Source: Acrasis kona | Taxonomy: Eukaryota; Heterolobosea; Eutetramitea; Acrasida; Acrasidae | DNA length: 64,000 nucleotides | Reading direction: 5' to 3' | Assembly (NCBI GenBank): GCA_026419775.2 | Contig: JAOPGA020000683.1 | Location: 1 to 64,000, forward strand | In this document: positions 33,941-43,817 of the stretch, in pieces | Layout: every line of letters begins with the position of its first letter | Position numbering within the stretch: the first letter of the stretch is position 1 | Made by a program: the position numbers and the translations under genes | The notes under the pieces: generated by a model | The model's database searches: none | The model's input: the letters and a program-made list of their open reading frames with translations, nothing else | What the model was told of the DNA's origin: nothing

Positions 33941-34609
33941 TTAATTCATACTATTTCTTTCTTGTAGCATTGCGAAACCAGACTCCATAAAATCAAACAT
34001 GTTCTTGACAATCTCGTTGTGCGTCGGTAAACAAGCATTGCTTCCCTCTATGTGTTTCGTCTCATCATTAGGCAGTTCCTCTTTTGAATATGATTTTTCC
34101 CGATTGCTTGAAATGGCATCTGACACTGCACTTAGAATGTTGGTCATGCCACCAAAGGTAATGGGCTGTGGACGTGATGTAGCACAATCTACACGATACG
34201 GAGTATACCTAACATGGGGAGTGTAAGATGAATTTGATATTTTAAAATTCCTAGGAACAGTAACACGGCTTGATACCAATGTATTAATGGGAGCAGGGTC
34301 CGAAGGAAGGGACAGCTTTTCGGTACTAGGCTTATCATTACTTGTTTGGACTACCGACTGCATGTTTGTGGTATTAGAAGACACCCTCCTTCTTGAACTT
34401 TTCTTCTTGACTATATTGTTGCACGTATACCCCTTCTGGAAGCAACGTTCGCAGGGCCTCCCACCCTCACACTTTTTGTGGTGGACGTGGCACATTTGAC
34501 AGCTTCTAGACATTGTATACATCCCCTCGTCATTCACGCTATCCATCGTATAATGTACAAATGGTCGGCCTTGCTTGCCGCCACACGGCATTGCTTGCTT
34601 GTTGTTCAT
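33941..34609 (-). CDS. Zn2Cys6 (fungal-type zinc cluster) transcription factor
   Basis: 222 residues from ATG 34609. Residues about 36-63 have the exact zinc-cluster spacing C-x2-C-x6-C-x5-C-x2-C-x6-C (CQMCHVHHKKCEGG, then PCERCFQKGYTC), followed by the basic linker KKKSSRRR that usually contacts DNA or leads to the dimerisation helix. The rest is Ser/Thr/Pro-rich. The C-terminal 35 residues are helical and hydrophobic (VKNMFDFMESGFAMLQ), perhaps an activation or dimerisation segment. Such clusters bind CGG half-sites in fungi. Its own target is unknown. It lies 73 bp downstream of the stop of the next gene on the same strand. Confidence 0.85.
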   Translation of the reverse strand: MNNKQAMPCGGKQGRPFVHYTMDSVNDEGMYTMSRSCQMCHVHHKKCEGGRPCERCFQKGYTCNNIVKKKSSRRRVSSNTTNMQSVVQTSNDKPSTEKLSLPSDPAPINTLVSSRVTVPRNFKISNSSYTPHVRYTPYRVDCATSRPQPITFGGMTNILSAVSDAISSNREKSYSKEELPNDETKHIEGSNACLPTHNEIVKNMFDFMESGFAMLQERNSMN

Positions 34610-34682
34610 CGGGTGTTTTCTTAAAAAGACTAGCCTTTTTTATAAATTTGTGCTTTATTACAAAAATCCCGATGAAAAATGT

Positions 34683-35984
34683 TTATCCGGATTTTACAAA
34701 ATGGAATAGCGAGTCGGACATACTTATAAAACCCATCTCCTTGTCTATGGTCATAAATCTGACAGATTCTGATGTATTCGCTTTCGTTCCGGCTTTATAT
34801 TCTAATATCAGCTCTCCTTCCAACTCATTACCGAAACGATTCCATGTGCCTTCGCCTATCCATGGTCCTTCGTTCTCTGCTGGCTTTTTTTCCTTTTCGT
34901 CACTTTCACACGTGGTCCACTTAAATGTCATGTCGCGAAAAAGTTCCAACACTTCCTCTCCCTTTTCCTTGTAGTACTTTCCGCTCAACATACCCACAAT
35001 GTCTCTTGATGTTGTTGGTTCCATAAAATTTACACTTCCTGCGATCTCGTAGAGTGTTTCTGCTATGGTTTGTAGCTTGTTTCTGCTTTCATGACAGACT
35101 CCGAATAGGACGAGACAATCATTTCCGTGAAAAAGTAAAATGACTTGAGCGCATAATGGAGCCTTCTTGTTGGTTTTTGCATCAAAAATTTCACACAAAT
35201 CATAAAGTACGCGCACATCAGGGGTGGATAGTTCGTGAATGACGTGAAGTTTTTGAATGGGATGGACCACGAGCGTACAATCTGTGAATCCCGAACTATA
35301 CCGGCGCAGTATGACGTCTTCATTAACCTGTCTGTGAAATTTTACAATAATGAGTCCAGAGTCCATGCAGGAGCCGAACGTACAAAATCCATCAACATTC
35401 TTGTAGAACCATGTTGGCGGTATGGCATGACTGAAGCCCCATCCATTGTTGGTATAGTGCCTATGCGAGGGAAAGTATGGAAGTGGAGGTGGGGCTAAAG
35501 CTTGAGCGCTGTTTATCTTGGTGACATCAATGGCCTCCTTAGAAAGGCCCACTAGAGAGTTGTACTTTGAGGTGAGCTCGTCTTTCGGATGGCTTAGAAT
35601 GTTGGTCTTTAATCTATCTTGTACAGCATTAAGAAAAGTATGTATCAGCTCGTCGCTTATAGAGGCACATTTTCTTATCGGGCTTTCCGTTGAATCATCT
35701 TTGTAATGCCTAAGTTTGATGGGTCCTCGATCCGATTGAATGACCATTTGTCTGTTGAATATGGTGAGTTCTCCTCCCTTGACTGTAGTTTTATTCTGTC
35801 TTGGAAATTCGAGTCTGATTTGGTGGTAGGGTGGTGTTGGAATGTCTACAATCTCCCAGTTTCCTTTATCCCCAAGGAAAGTCATCGTGCCATCAACTGA
35901 AAAAGTAGCATTGATGGGATAGTTCCATATCGTATACCCTTGCCACTCACCAATGATGTCGTGGATTATCATTGTCCCGTGCAA
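34683..35984 (-). CDS. lipocalin-like three-module protein (paralogue of 10477-11697)
   Basis: 433 residues from ATG 35984. The N-terminal module is IIGEWQGYTIW...FSVDGTMTFLGDKGNWEI. The middle module has WGFSHAIPPTWFYKN, GLIIVKFHRQV and CLVLFGVCHES. The C-terminal module has GTWNRFGNELEGELILEY. Order and motifs parallel 10477-11697, but overall identity looks low, so the duplication is old. Both terminal modules look like small anti-parallel beta-barrels with G-x-W and D-G-x-x-x-F/V signatures. No signal peptide; cytosolic. Function unknown. Confidence 0.65.
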   Translation of the reverse strand: MHGTMIIHDIIGEWQGYTIWNYPINATFSVDGTMTFLGDKGNWEIVDIPTPPYHQIRLEFPRQNKTTVKGGELTIFNRQMVIQSDRGPIKLRHYKDDSTESPIRKCASISDELIHTFLNAVQDRLKTNILSHPKDELTSKYNSLVGLSKEAIDVTKINSAQALAPPPLPYFPSHRHYTNNGWGFSHAIPPTWFYKNVDGFCTFGSCMDSGLIIVKFHRQVNEDVILRRYSSGFTDCTLVVHPIQKLHVIHELSTPDVRVLYDLCEIFDAKTNKKAPLCAQVILLFHGNDCLVLFGVCHESRNKLQTIAETLYEIAGSVNFMEPTTSRDIVGMLSGKYYKEKGEEVLELFRDMTFKWTTCESDEKEKKPAENEGPWIGEGTWNRFGNELEGELILEYKAGTKANTSESVRFMTIDKEMGFISMSDSLFHFVKSG

Positions 35985-36205
35985 TTTCGGGAAATCTGGT
36001 GGAAATTAATTGTTCCCATTAGGTCAACCAACCTTTCCACAATCGTCAAAAATGTAAACAATACCCATACGACCAACCACAGACAGACTTCGCTTTTGTT
36101 CTTTTCACAATGTACCAAAGAAAGACAAATCGCACATTGATTGGATGTTGTAACGTTTAACAAACGTGAAGACAATTAGAAGAAAGTGGCTAAAAGAAGA
36201 ATTTA

Positions 36206-37465
36206 TTACACTATACAACAACAAACCTCAGGTTCGTATATCATTTCCAGATTTTGGATTTTTGGTAAACCTGACGCTGCTGATTTGACTCTTCTTTGAC
36301 AATAACTAACATCTATCGAAACCAACTCATGTAAGTCTTTTATACCCTTTTCTGTTATTTGTTTACAGCCAGTAATATTTAGGGTTTGCAGATGGATTAA
36401 CTTTGATAATGCTTCATCGGTAATATTGTTATTATGGCTCATATCTAAAGTGCGCAACTGATGCTTGTTGGATATTCCCTTATTAGAAATGACAAGACAA
36501 TTATACATGTACAAATTCTTCAAGTTACACAAATCAGACAGTGCATCATCTGTGACGTTTATACAATTACTAATATTTAAGGAATGAAGACAATAAAGTT
36601 TTTTTATTCCTCTGTCTGTGATTTGATAACAACTGTCCATATATAATTCACACAAGTCAACCAACTTCGACAGCCCATCGTCAGTAATTAATGTTGTATG
36701 ATTCATCTTCAAGATGCGCAAGTTGTGAAGTTTTGAGATACCGTCGTCTGTAATGTGTCTACAATTGCTAACGTCCAAAGAATGTAATTGTTGTAATTGT
36801 TGTATCCCTACATTTGTAACTGTTGTGCAACTCTTAATGCTTAATGTGTGTAACTTGTTTAAGTGAGATATTCCTGTGTCTGTTATGGCGCAGTCGGTAA
36901 TGTCCAAGTTTTGTAAGTTGACTAGTTGTGAGATGGATGCGTCAGACATGATGTAACAATGGGCAATAGACAATGTCTTCAAGTTTATTAAATGTGATAT
37001 ACCATCTTCTGGGATTGAATGACAAGAACTAATGTCAAGAGACTGTAAGTTGTGTAGCTGTGAAAGACCAACTTCTGTTATTGCGTAACAACTCTCAATG
37101 TTTAGGATTTTTAGGTTTTGAAGTTGCGAAATTGATAAATCTGTGAGTTGGAAACAACTGCCGATATTTAGAGCATGTAAATTGTTCAACGTCATTACTC
37201 CTGCATCAGTTATTTGTCTGCAAAACTTCAAATTCAACATGCATACAGGTAAATTCATTAGGTCTTTGTCTTTAATATTTTTTGAGCAAAAATAGTATTT
37301 GTTGACGTGTGTATGACGCATTTTCTTCAACGAGTTTATTTGTCGACATGTGTAGGAGAAGTTGAACCAATCCCTAACACCAAGAAAGTGTACAATGCAA
37401 ATTAACATATCATCGCTTAATCGATTCAAGTTATATGTACATTCCGTGTCTCTTATTTTTTTCAT
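36206..37465 (-). CDS. F-box / leucine-rich-repeat protein with C-terminal prenylation motif
   Basis: 419 residues from ATG 37465. Residues about 13-50 form an F-box (LNRLSDDMLICIVHFLG, TCRQINSLKK). Then about 13 LRRs of the AMN1/FBXL cysteine-containing type follow, each like LHNLQSLDISSCHSIPEDGIS. The protein ends CCCIV, a possible CaaX box (CCIV). Animal FBXL2/FBXL20 have the same layout, with a prenylated C-terminus that places the SCF ligase on membranes. I infer an SCF substrate receptor held at a membrane. One LRR has IADC-type variation (DITDCAITDTGIS, one residue short). Confidence 0.85.
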   Translation of the reverse strand: MKKIRDTECTYNLNRLSDDMLICIVHFLGVRDWFNFSYTCRQINSLKKMRHTHVNKYYFCSKNIKDKDLMNLPVCMLNLKFCRQITDAGVMTLNNLHALNIGSCFQLTDLSISQLQNLKILNIESCYAITEVGLSQLHNLQSLDISSCHSIPEDGISHLINLKTLSIAHCYIMSDASISQLVNLQNLDITDCAITDTGISHLNKLHTLSIKSCTTVTNVGIQQLQQLHSLDVSNCRHITDDGISKLHNLRILKMNHTTLITDDGLSKLVDLCELYMDSCYQITDRGIKKLYCLHSLNISNCINVTDDALSDLCNLKNLYMYNCLVISNKGISNKHQLRTLDMSHNNNITDEALSKLIHLQTLNITGCKQITEKGIKDLHELVSIDVSYCQRRVKSAASGLPKIQNLEMIYEPEVCCCIV

Positions 37466-37648
37466 TGTTCACCACTCAACCTACAATCCAACGAACTGTA
37501 CCAAAACTCCATGTAACAAGATGTTGTTTCATGAACAGTCGCGATAATTTACTCCGTAATTCACCGATCGGAGTTCCCAAGACTCTTAAAAGCCCACCGA
37601 TACCATGGTTTCTTTCACATAGTTTCTTTGAAAAAACAAACAACAACC

Positions 37649-38811
37649 ATGCCAGTTAGATTCGGTATTATTAGTGCAGCAGGTATCGCAGAGAAGGTAG
37701 TAGGAGTCATGAAGCAGTCAAAGCATGCTGAATTTGTGTGCGTTGGTGCAAGAGACCTTGAAAAAGCAAAAGCATTCGCACTCAAAAACAACATTCCAAG
37801 AGCATACGGTACCTACGAAGAAGTTCTAAGCGATAAGGACGTCCAGGCAGTGTACATTCCTGTCCCTACTGCACTTCGCCTAGAATGGGTCATTAAAGCC
37901 GCAAATGCAAAGAAGCATGTGCTTGTAGAGAAACCTTTTGCATCTGCTGACCAAGTAAAACAAATGCAGGAAGCATGCATCTCTAATGGTGTGCACTTCA
38001 TGGACAACACGATGCATTTACATCATCTCCGCACAAAGTACGTAGAAGAAAAATTCCTAAACTCCAACGGCTTTGAACTTCACCGCGTTAACAACGCCCT
38101 ATCATACTATGTAAGTCTTCAAAACATCATCCCAAGCATTAACTTTCAAAGACCATGAATGATTATCCAACCAACATTAGGTTTAATCCAAAACTTGAAC
38201 CTCTTGGTGCACTTGGAGATTTAGGATGGTACACCACACGCAACATTCTTTGGGCCTTCAAATACCAGGTAAGCACCTAACCAACATTATACCATTAACA
38301 AAACAAAAGCTTCCTGTTTCTGTAACTGCAAGTGGTCACTTTGACGACCAAACCGGTACTCTAATGGACGTTTCAGCCATCTTGAACTTTCCAAACAACA
38401 AAACTGCTACCTTTAATGTGTCCTTTAAGGATGTAACCAGACAACACACTGAACTTGTGTCAGCTGGAACATTGATTAGATACGAAGGTAATTGAATGCA
38501 TTTTTTATTGAAAACTAACGAAAATAGGATTCGTACTTCCTTTTGAAAATGAACCATATGTATTCCCAAGAGAGTCATATAATCCAAGACAAACAATTAC
38601 AGTTGGAGATGTGAATGGAAACACTCAAACCGTTACTATTGATGCATGCGATCAAGTCATTAAACTTTTTGAACAATATGAAAAAGATGTTGCTAATGAA
38701 GAAAGTATAAAGAAAGCACAAAAATGGGCCGAAGAGAGTGTAAGGACAAGTATTGTTTTGGATGCTGTTTTGAAATCAATCAAGACCAACACTACTGTCA
38801 GTTTGCAATAA
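37649..38811 (+). CDS. Gfo/Idh/MocA family oxidoreductase
   Basis: Four exons: 37649-38110, 38152-38268, 38310-38487 and 38528-38811. Introns are 41, 41 and 40 bp. The first acceptor is the TTTCAAAG at 38151, not the later ATTAG, because it keeps NDYPTNIRFNPKLEPLGALGDLGWY in frame. 346 residues. N-terminal Rossmann part: RFGIISAAGIAEK, ARDLEKAKAFA, and VLVEKPFA with the conserved EKP of the family. C-terminal sheet: GALGDLGWYTTR, typical of the dihydrodiol dehydrogenase/NAD(P)-dependent group. It should be an NAD(P)H-dependent sugar or polyol oxidoreductase; substrate unknown. A CGGAGTT motif lies at 37569-37575 upstream. Confidence 0.9.
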
Positions 38812-38898
38812 ATTACATTGTTTTGGTAGCCTGACTGTTTTTGAATAATGTCCTTAATGAAAGTGACGGAAGAAAGTTTTTTGTTTAACAAAGTTACA

Positions 38899-39514
38899 TT
38901 ATTTATTTAACCTCTTTCTTGTCTCTTTTGGTATTGTGTTGGAAATTGACCTTTGGTGTGGATATATCACATATTCTGCATAACCTTGTATAAGGGCTAC
39001 AGGTATCTTAATCATTAGTATTAAAGTTTGCATTGGTACGTACTGCTCCAAATGAATTTGAATCGGTTGAACTGGCTGCATTGTCACCCTCAACCCAACA
39101 ATGTCCTTTTGGTATTAGAATTGGTTCTTCTTCCATGAATGGGACATGATTTTTTTTATAAACGTAAATCTTGTCCTCTCTAGGTATAATAGTTTCGTTT
39201 TCAACAGCAATGATACGCTTGATGACTGTCTTTTGTGGATCAGTAGGAGAACGAATTACTGCAACTCTCCCACGCTCTGGCACCCTGATTTGCGTTATTT
39301 GAAGAGGTATGTGGTTCACTAAAACAATATCTGTATTCCCACCAGTAATGTTAAGCTCTGGTTGCATTGATTTCCCACTATTTCACTGTGAATGTACCAT
39401 CATGATCTATTCTCACTTTATAGATGCTATTGAGAAGCATAGAGTTGTGAAAACATAAGTCGCCGAAGCGGTGCCAATAATGCTAGAAAGCAGGGGTAGA
39501 GCAGAACGAAACAT
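38899..39514 (-). CDS. mitochondrial inner membrane protease, IMP2-type (S26 signal peptidase)
   Basis: Three exons: 39514-39417, 39377-39044 and 39006-38899. Introns are 39 bp (GTGAGA...AATAG) and 37 bp (GTACGT...TTAAG). 179 residues. An N-terminal hydrophobic segment (LLSSIIGTASATYVFTTLCF) precedes the catalytic Ser in NGKSMQPELN. The catalytic Lys lies in TVIKRIIAVENE. The S26 box KGHCWVEGDNAASSTDSNSFG follows, then the typical IPVALIQG. These are the Imp1/Imp2 signatures; length suits IMP2. It would remove sorting peptides from inter-membrane-space proteins. The start codon is only 94 bp from that of the divergent gene at 39609. Confidence 0.9.
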
Positions 39515-39608
39515 ATATTGTAAGATTTTGTAACCAAGAATGAGAATTCATCATTCTAAATGTGGCATCCCAAGTTAAATTAATTTTTCGGACAATGTAG
39601 GAAAGATA

Positions 39609-40187
39609 ATGATTGGTATTACACCGCAACGTAATAATAGTTCGGAAAAACACAAACAACATATGAGTGAAGAGAACAATCTTGTCTCGAGATATGATTT
39701 CCGTAGACAAGCATTCCCTAAGCCGCAAGGACTAATTGGAATTAGCGAAGCAAGATTGGATCAAACTTTATCAGAGGCGTCATGCATTGTTTCAGGATAT
39801 AATGTGATTAGTAGAAGATTGGTAGTAGTACTATTGTGTGTAATTATATGTTATATTATACAAACAGCCATAATGTTGGCGTTGTTTGAATTAGACACCC
39901 CAATCAAAATCATTTGTATTGCATCCTCATTCACTGTACTCGTTTTTTTGGTAGCAGTGTACTTTTTCAAAGTCAGAATAACAGAGAGATTCATTGATAG
40001 AATGAATAATTTCCTTGAAAGTGAAAATATTAATGTATACAATGGTATAGGTGTGGAGATGACCTCCAAAATTTGCAACTATTCTTGGCGTGTGTACTTG
40101 CCAAAGTCGTTGTTTGAACTACATGTTATATTCCTTCATCGATATGCAAACCTCTTTGTATTGTTACCAGTATCGCCATTTAAATGA
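39609..40187 (+). CDS. hypothetical two-TM membrane protein
   Basis: 192 residues from ATG 39609, intronless. Soluble N-terminal 75 residues, then two hydrophobic segments (VVVLLCVIICYIIQTAIMLAL; ICIASSFTVLVFLVAVYFF), an amphipathic stretch and a hydrophobic C-terminus. No known domain. It shares a short (94 bp) divergent promoter with the IMP2-type protease, which makes co-expression possible but proves nothing. Confidence 0.55.
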   Translation: MIGITPQRNNSSEKHKQHMSEENNLVSRYDFRRQAFPKPQGLIGISEARLDQTLSEASCIVSGYNVISRRLVVVLLCVIICYIIQTAIMLALFELDTPIKIICIASSFTVLVFLVAVYFFKVRITERFIDRMNNFLESENINVYNGIGVEMTSKICNYSWRVYLPKSLFELHVIFLHRYANLFVLLPVSPFK

Positions 40188-40376
40188 TGAAGCTGCCGTG
40201 ATAATGTCGTCAAGCAGGGCTTTTCAATTTCGGATGGGCAGCATTGAACTTTCTGTTCTTTTTTGTTGATTTCCGTTCTTTGTAATATAGATATTGTTTC
40301 CCAAAGACATATCCATATAAGACCGTGAACAATTTGCGAACTGTCATGACTGCAATTTTGGAAGGTCCAACGGAAA

Positions 40377-41396
40377 ATGAAAGCAGAGCAAGTACTAACG
40401 GTAGAAGGTTGCGAGATTTATACAAGGATCTTTGAGCCTGAAGCTGTACCATGCGGCAGCATTATCATTATAACAGGTAAACAACCTGCGCTTTTGAATT
40501 TCTAATCGTTCTACAAAGGTATATGCGAAAGTTTAAAAATGTACAAAAATCTCGCAAAAAAGTTCTCAAAGGAGGGCTTCAGAGTACTGTGCTATGATCA
40601 AAGAGGGTTTGGTAAGAGCGGAGGAAAGAGAGGTGTGTTGGACTCTGAAGAAACATTCTATTCTGATTTGAGTGCAGTCATCAAGTCAAGTAACATTACC
40701 CAAATAAGCGGAGAACCTGAACTACCATTCTTCATCTTCGCACATGGCACAGGAGCAATAGGCGCCGTCCAATACATTCAAAGACCAGAGGCAAGAAAAG
40801 TAGATGGATTAATTCTATCCGCTCCATCCTTCCATAAGTTCAAAGACCATTCAGAGCTTGAAAAGGGTGCCATGAATCTAATCTCAAAGATTGATCCTAA
40901 TCATCTTGTCACATACAAGATTGAAATTAATGCAAGAACAACAGACACAAAGTTTAGAAAAATGCTTAACGAATTATCCAACGAAGTGAGCATAAAGCAG
41001 TTAAAAATATGGGAAGATGTGGGTAATGTAGCCCTCTATCACTCCAAGTCATTCAAGCATCCAGTATTCATTTTGCATGGAAACCAAGATGTAGTGACGG
41101 ACCATCAAAGCACGTTATCATTCTTTGAGACCATTTCAAGCAACGACAAGAAGTGTGTGATAGCAGACGGTTTCAAACACAATCTACACTTGGATGAGAA
41201 CAGACAGAAAATCATTGAAGACATTTTAAAGTGGGTTTATACACGGGCCGTCAACATTAAAAGAGAGCAGGACAAGAGTATGAGGTTGACTGTTGGACCG
41301 TCGGTTGGTGGCGGTCGCAAGAGGTCGGCTCATGTGAGTGTTAGACCAGCAGCTTTGGAAGTTATGGTTCAATCAATTACATTAAATGGACAATAA
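40377..41396 (+). CDS. monoglyceride-lipase-like alpha/beta-hydrolase lacking the nucleophile serine
   Basis: Two exons, 40377-40476 and 40519-41396, with a 42 bp intron (GTAAAC...CAAAG); 325 residues. It has the serine aminopeptidase S33/monoacylglycerol lipase layout: LCYDQRGFGKSGGKRG, then the nucleophile elbow, then FILHGNQDVVTD with the acid Asp and DGFKHNLHLDE with the catalytic His. At the elbow it reads FIFAHGTGA where active enzymes have GHSMGG, so Ser is replaced by Gly (about residue 110). Either it is inactive or uses another residue. A basic, Gly/Arg-rich C-terminal tail follows the fold. ATAAAA overlaps the stop. Confidence 0.8.
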
Positions 41397-41500
41397 AAAT
41401 ATATTACGTACATGATCTTGTTCTTCTTTTGACTGTTTGTGATGAATGGATTGGTTCAATGTGCACAATAGTATTTATATAAATTCAAGTTTATTGTTTT

Positions 41501-42015
41501 CTAGCAACAACCACATGCTCCGCATGTTGACCATAGCTTGAAACTTTTATGGTAGCCCCATATTTTGATGGCACATTTCAAGTTTACATTAGGATCACAT
41601 GGAGGTTGTCCGCCAGAGCTGTGAGGGTTATTTAATAGGAGAATACAGTTAATCTTACCAGGATGCCCAGTTCATGCTATTAATTTGCCATAATCCAACA
41701 TCATCAGATCCACCAACATTGTGGTTTTCAGCATGAGCATTCCCTGCACTCTCACGGCTAACAACGCACCTGCAGCACGCTTGATTCCAACCAGTGTACT
41801 TTGAACACCAAGCGTTGATGTCCTGTTGGCTTCTGCTGGTTCCACAGTGGCATTTCGTACCTGAATAGAATAAAATGTCATATCAATCATGACCACTTAC
41901 ATCTTCCTGATGGACAATTGCCACCACAGTTACTATTAGGTACTGTATCGTTGGTTGCGCATAGTGTAGCACAAACGAGTGCTAATATCAGTAGGAGCAA
42001 AAATGATGATCTCAT
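41501..42015 (-). CDS. secreted lysozyme/transglycosylase-like protein
   Basis: Three exons: 42015-41901, 41860-41659 and 41618-41501. Both introns are 40 bp (GTAAGT...ATTCAG; GTAAGA...TCACAG). 144 residues. Signal peptide about 1-20 (SSFLLLLILALVCATLC), then a Cys-rich part with CxC pairs. The lysozyme-like core has SRESAGNAHAEN, with Glu75 as the candidate catalytic acid, then DDVGLWQINSMNW, CDPNVNLKCAIKIW and a Cys cluster at the end. The 'ESxGNxxAxN...D-GLWQIN...W' arrangement is that of the C-type lysozyme/SLT fold. I infer a peptidoglycan-degrading digestive or defence enzyme. No single open frame shows it, so it is easily missed. Confidence 0.8.
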
Positions 42016-42186
42016 TTTTATTTTGATAGATGAAGTAATTTTAGATCTATTAATTGGCTTAAAGATTGTAAATTAATTACAAGAAACATTTCATGGAAAC
42101 AGATTCAAAACGTCACAGAACCGTATTTCACAAATGATTTTTATTAACACTCTAATGTATTAAATGTCACTTCTGCAGCCGATCTT

Positions 42187-43221
42187 CTAGCGCTTACTGT
42201 TCAACAAAGAAACTCCATTGAGCAAGCTTGGATTAAGAACATTAACGTTGCTCAAGATTCCCTCATCATTGGTGTAGCTTGCACCGCCGGCACCATTGTT
42301 AATTGAGTTACCAGCATTTCCTCCAAGAACGCTACCTCCATTGCCACCGAGAATGTTGCCCAATCCAATAATTCTCTTATGGCTGTTTAATGCTGCTACG
42401 TCATTAAGTGCGTCTATATTTAATACTCCCAAATTGCTCAACACACCTTCGTCGTTCACATATGTTGGTCCACCTTGACCGTTGTTTACAGAATTACCAG
42501 CATTTCCACCGAGTACTGATCCGCCATTACCTCCCAAGATGTTACCTAATCCAATAATTCTTTGTCTGAGAGAACCAAGTTTCTCTCTACGGGCTTTGTT
42601 CAAAAGCGCCAAGCCATTTCCTGCATCAATGTTCAGTACACCTAGGTTGCTCAAGACACCTTCATCGTTAACGTATGTAGGTCCACCCTGACCGTTGTTG
42701 ATAGAGTTACCAGCGTTGCCTCCAAGTACTGATCCACCATTACCTCCCAAGATGTTACCTAATCCTATAATCCTCTGTTTTCTGCCATTGTTGAGAACAG
42801 CGACACCATTAAGAGCTGCAGCATTTAAAACATTTGCATTGCTCAAGATGCCTTCATCGTTGACGTAGGTTGCACCACCTTGACCGTTGTTGACAGAATT
42901 GCCAGCACTTCCACCAAGCACAGTGCCCCCATTGCCTCCCAAGATGTTACCAGCACCAATGATACGCTTGTTGTTTAGCAATGCAACTCCATTGAGAACA
43001 CTGGGGTTTAAAACATTTACGTTGCTCAAGACACCTTCGTCATTCACATAAGTTGGGCCACCAGCACCATTGTTAATTGAGTTACCTGCATTTCCACCAA
43101 GAACACTACCTCCATTACCACCTAGAATGTTTCCGAGACCGATGATTCTGCTATCCTGAGCCTTAGCACACACGACGAACAATGCCATGAATAAAGCAAA
43201 TGACATAATTACCAATCTCAT
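42187..43221 (-). CDS. secreted five-repeat precursor with basic cleavage sites
   Basis: 344 residues from ATG 43221: signal peptide (FALFMALFVVCAKA), then five repeats of about 60 residues. Each begins IIGxGNILGGNGG, continues VLGGNAGNS and NNGxGG, then Y[VT]NDEG[VI]LSN and a Leu/Asn-rich end. A basic site precedes each new IIG: SR, KR, RKQR, RREK...RQR and HKR, and the protein itself ends with KR. This is the layout of a polyprotein cut by a furin/kexin-like protease into five similar peptides, with a C-terminal trimming site. The Gly/Asn-rich repeats might also self-assemble. Function unknown; no homologue recognised. Confidence 0.8.
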   Translation of the reverse strand: MRLVIMSFALFMALFVVCAKAQDSRIIGLGNILGGNGGSVLGGNAGNSINNGAGGPTYVNDEGVLSNVNVLNPSVLNGVALLNNKRIIGAGNILGGNGGTVLGGSAGNSVNNGQGGATYVNDEGILSNANVLNAAALNGVAVLNNGRKQRIIGLGNILGGNGGSVLGGNAGNSINNGQGGPTYVNDEGVLSNLGVLNIDAGNGLALLNKARREKLGSLRQRIIGLGNILGGNGGSVLGGNAGNSVNNGQGGPTYVNDEGVLSNLGVLNIDALNDVAALNSHKRIIGLGNILGGNGGSVLGGNAGNSINNGAGGASYTNDEGILSNVNVLNPSLLNGVSLLNSKR

Positions 43222-43817
43222 GTTTGTTTGTGTTGTTGTGTTGTTTTGTTTGATGTTGTATGATTAACTTTTTTGATTCTTTTATAGAGAAAAGAATCTG
43301 TCTGTTCACAAATCATCTTGTTTGGTAGTATCTTAACAGGTTAGTGATGTTATCCGATGATACAATCATTGGATAAAATCTCAATATTGTCTATTCTAAA
43401 TAAATTGTTTGCCTTGTATTGTCGGATACTTCTTTGAAGAATCTTGAAATCTATTTATTGAAAAAGTTGTATGTAAGATATATTATTGGTTTGACCCAAT
43501 CGACAAACACATCATAATAAATTTTAATTATCTCATTTTGCATCACATGTCATTACTGTCAAGTTGGTTCTTTGCACATCTCCTTCGTCTCTCCAGTTGA
43601 TTTTGACGTGCTCTTTGCAGTGCTTACATTTGCAGTCTGTGGATGTGAGGCCAATAGTCTGGCTCTACGTAAAGGACCCAAATTCTGGGAGTTTTCCGAT
43701 ACTTCTCGTCCATTAAATATAACCGTACCAGAGCCTGTCTGGGGTGTAGTGTCGCAAAAATGTTCGAATTGTCCTTTAGTACAATTTAAATTGAAGCTAA
43801 GTTATTCAAATTTTGAT
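43222..43817. other. intergenic / unresolved coding-like region
   Basis: The first 330 bp are upstream of the repeat precursor. From about 43560 all three frames of both strands stay open in parts (for example plus 43572-43919 with a hydrophobic stretch), but none has a clear start or a known domain. Confidence 0.35.

Noticed and set aside
38152-38180. Intron acceptor ATTAG at 38180 for the oxidoreductase
   Set aside because: It puts a stop directly after the join. The TTTCAAAG acceptor at 38151 keeps the conserved NIRFNPKL...GALGDLGWY block.
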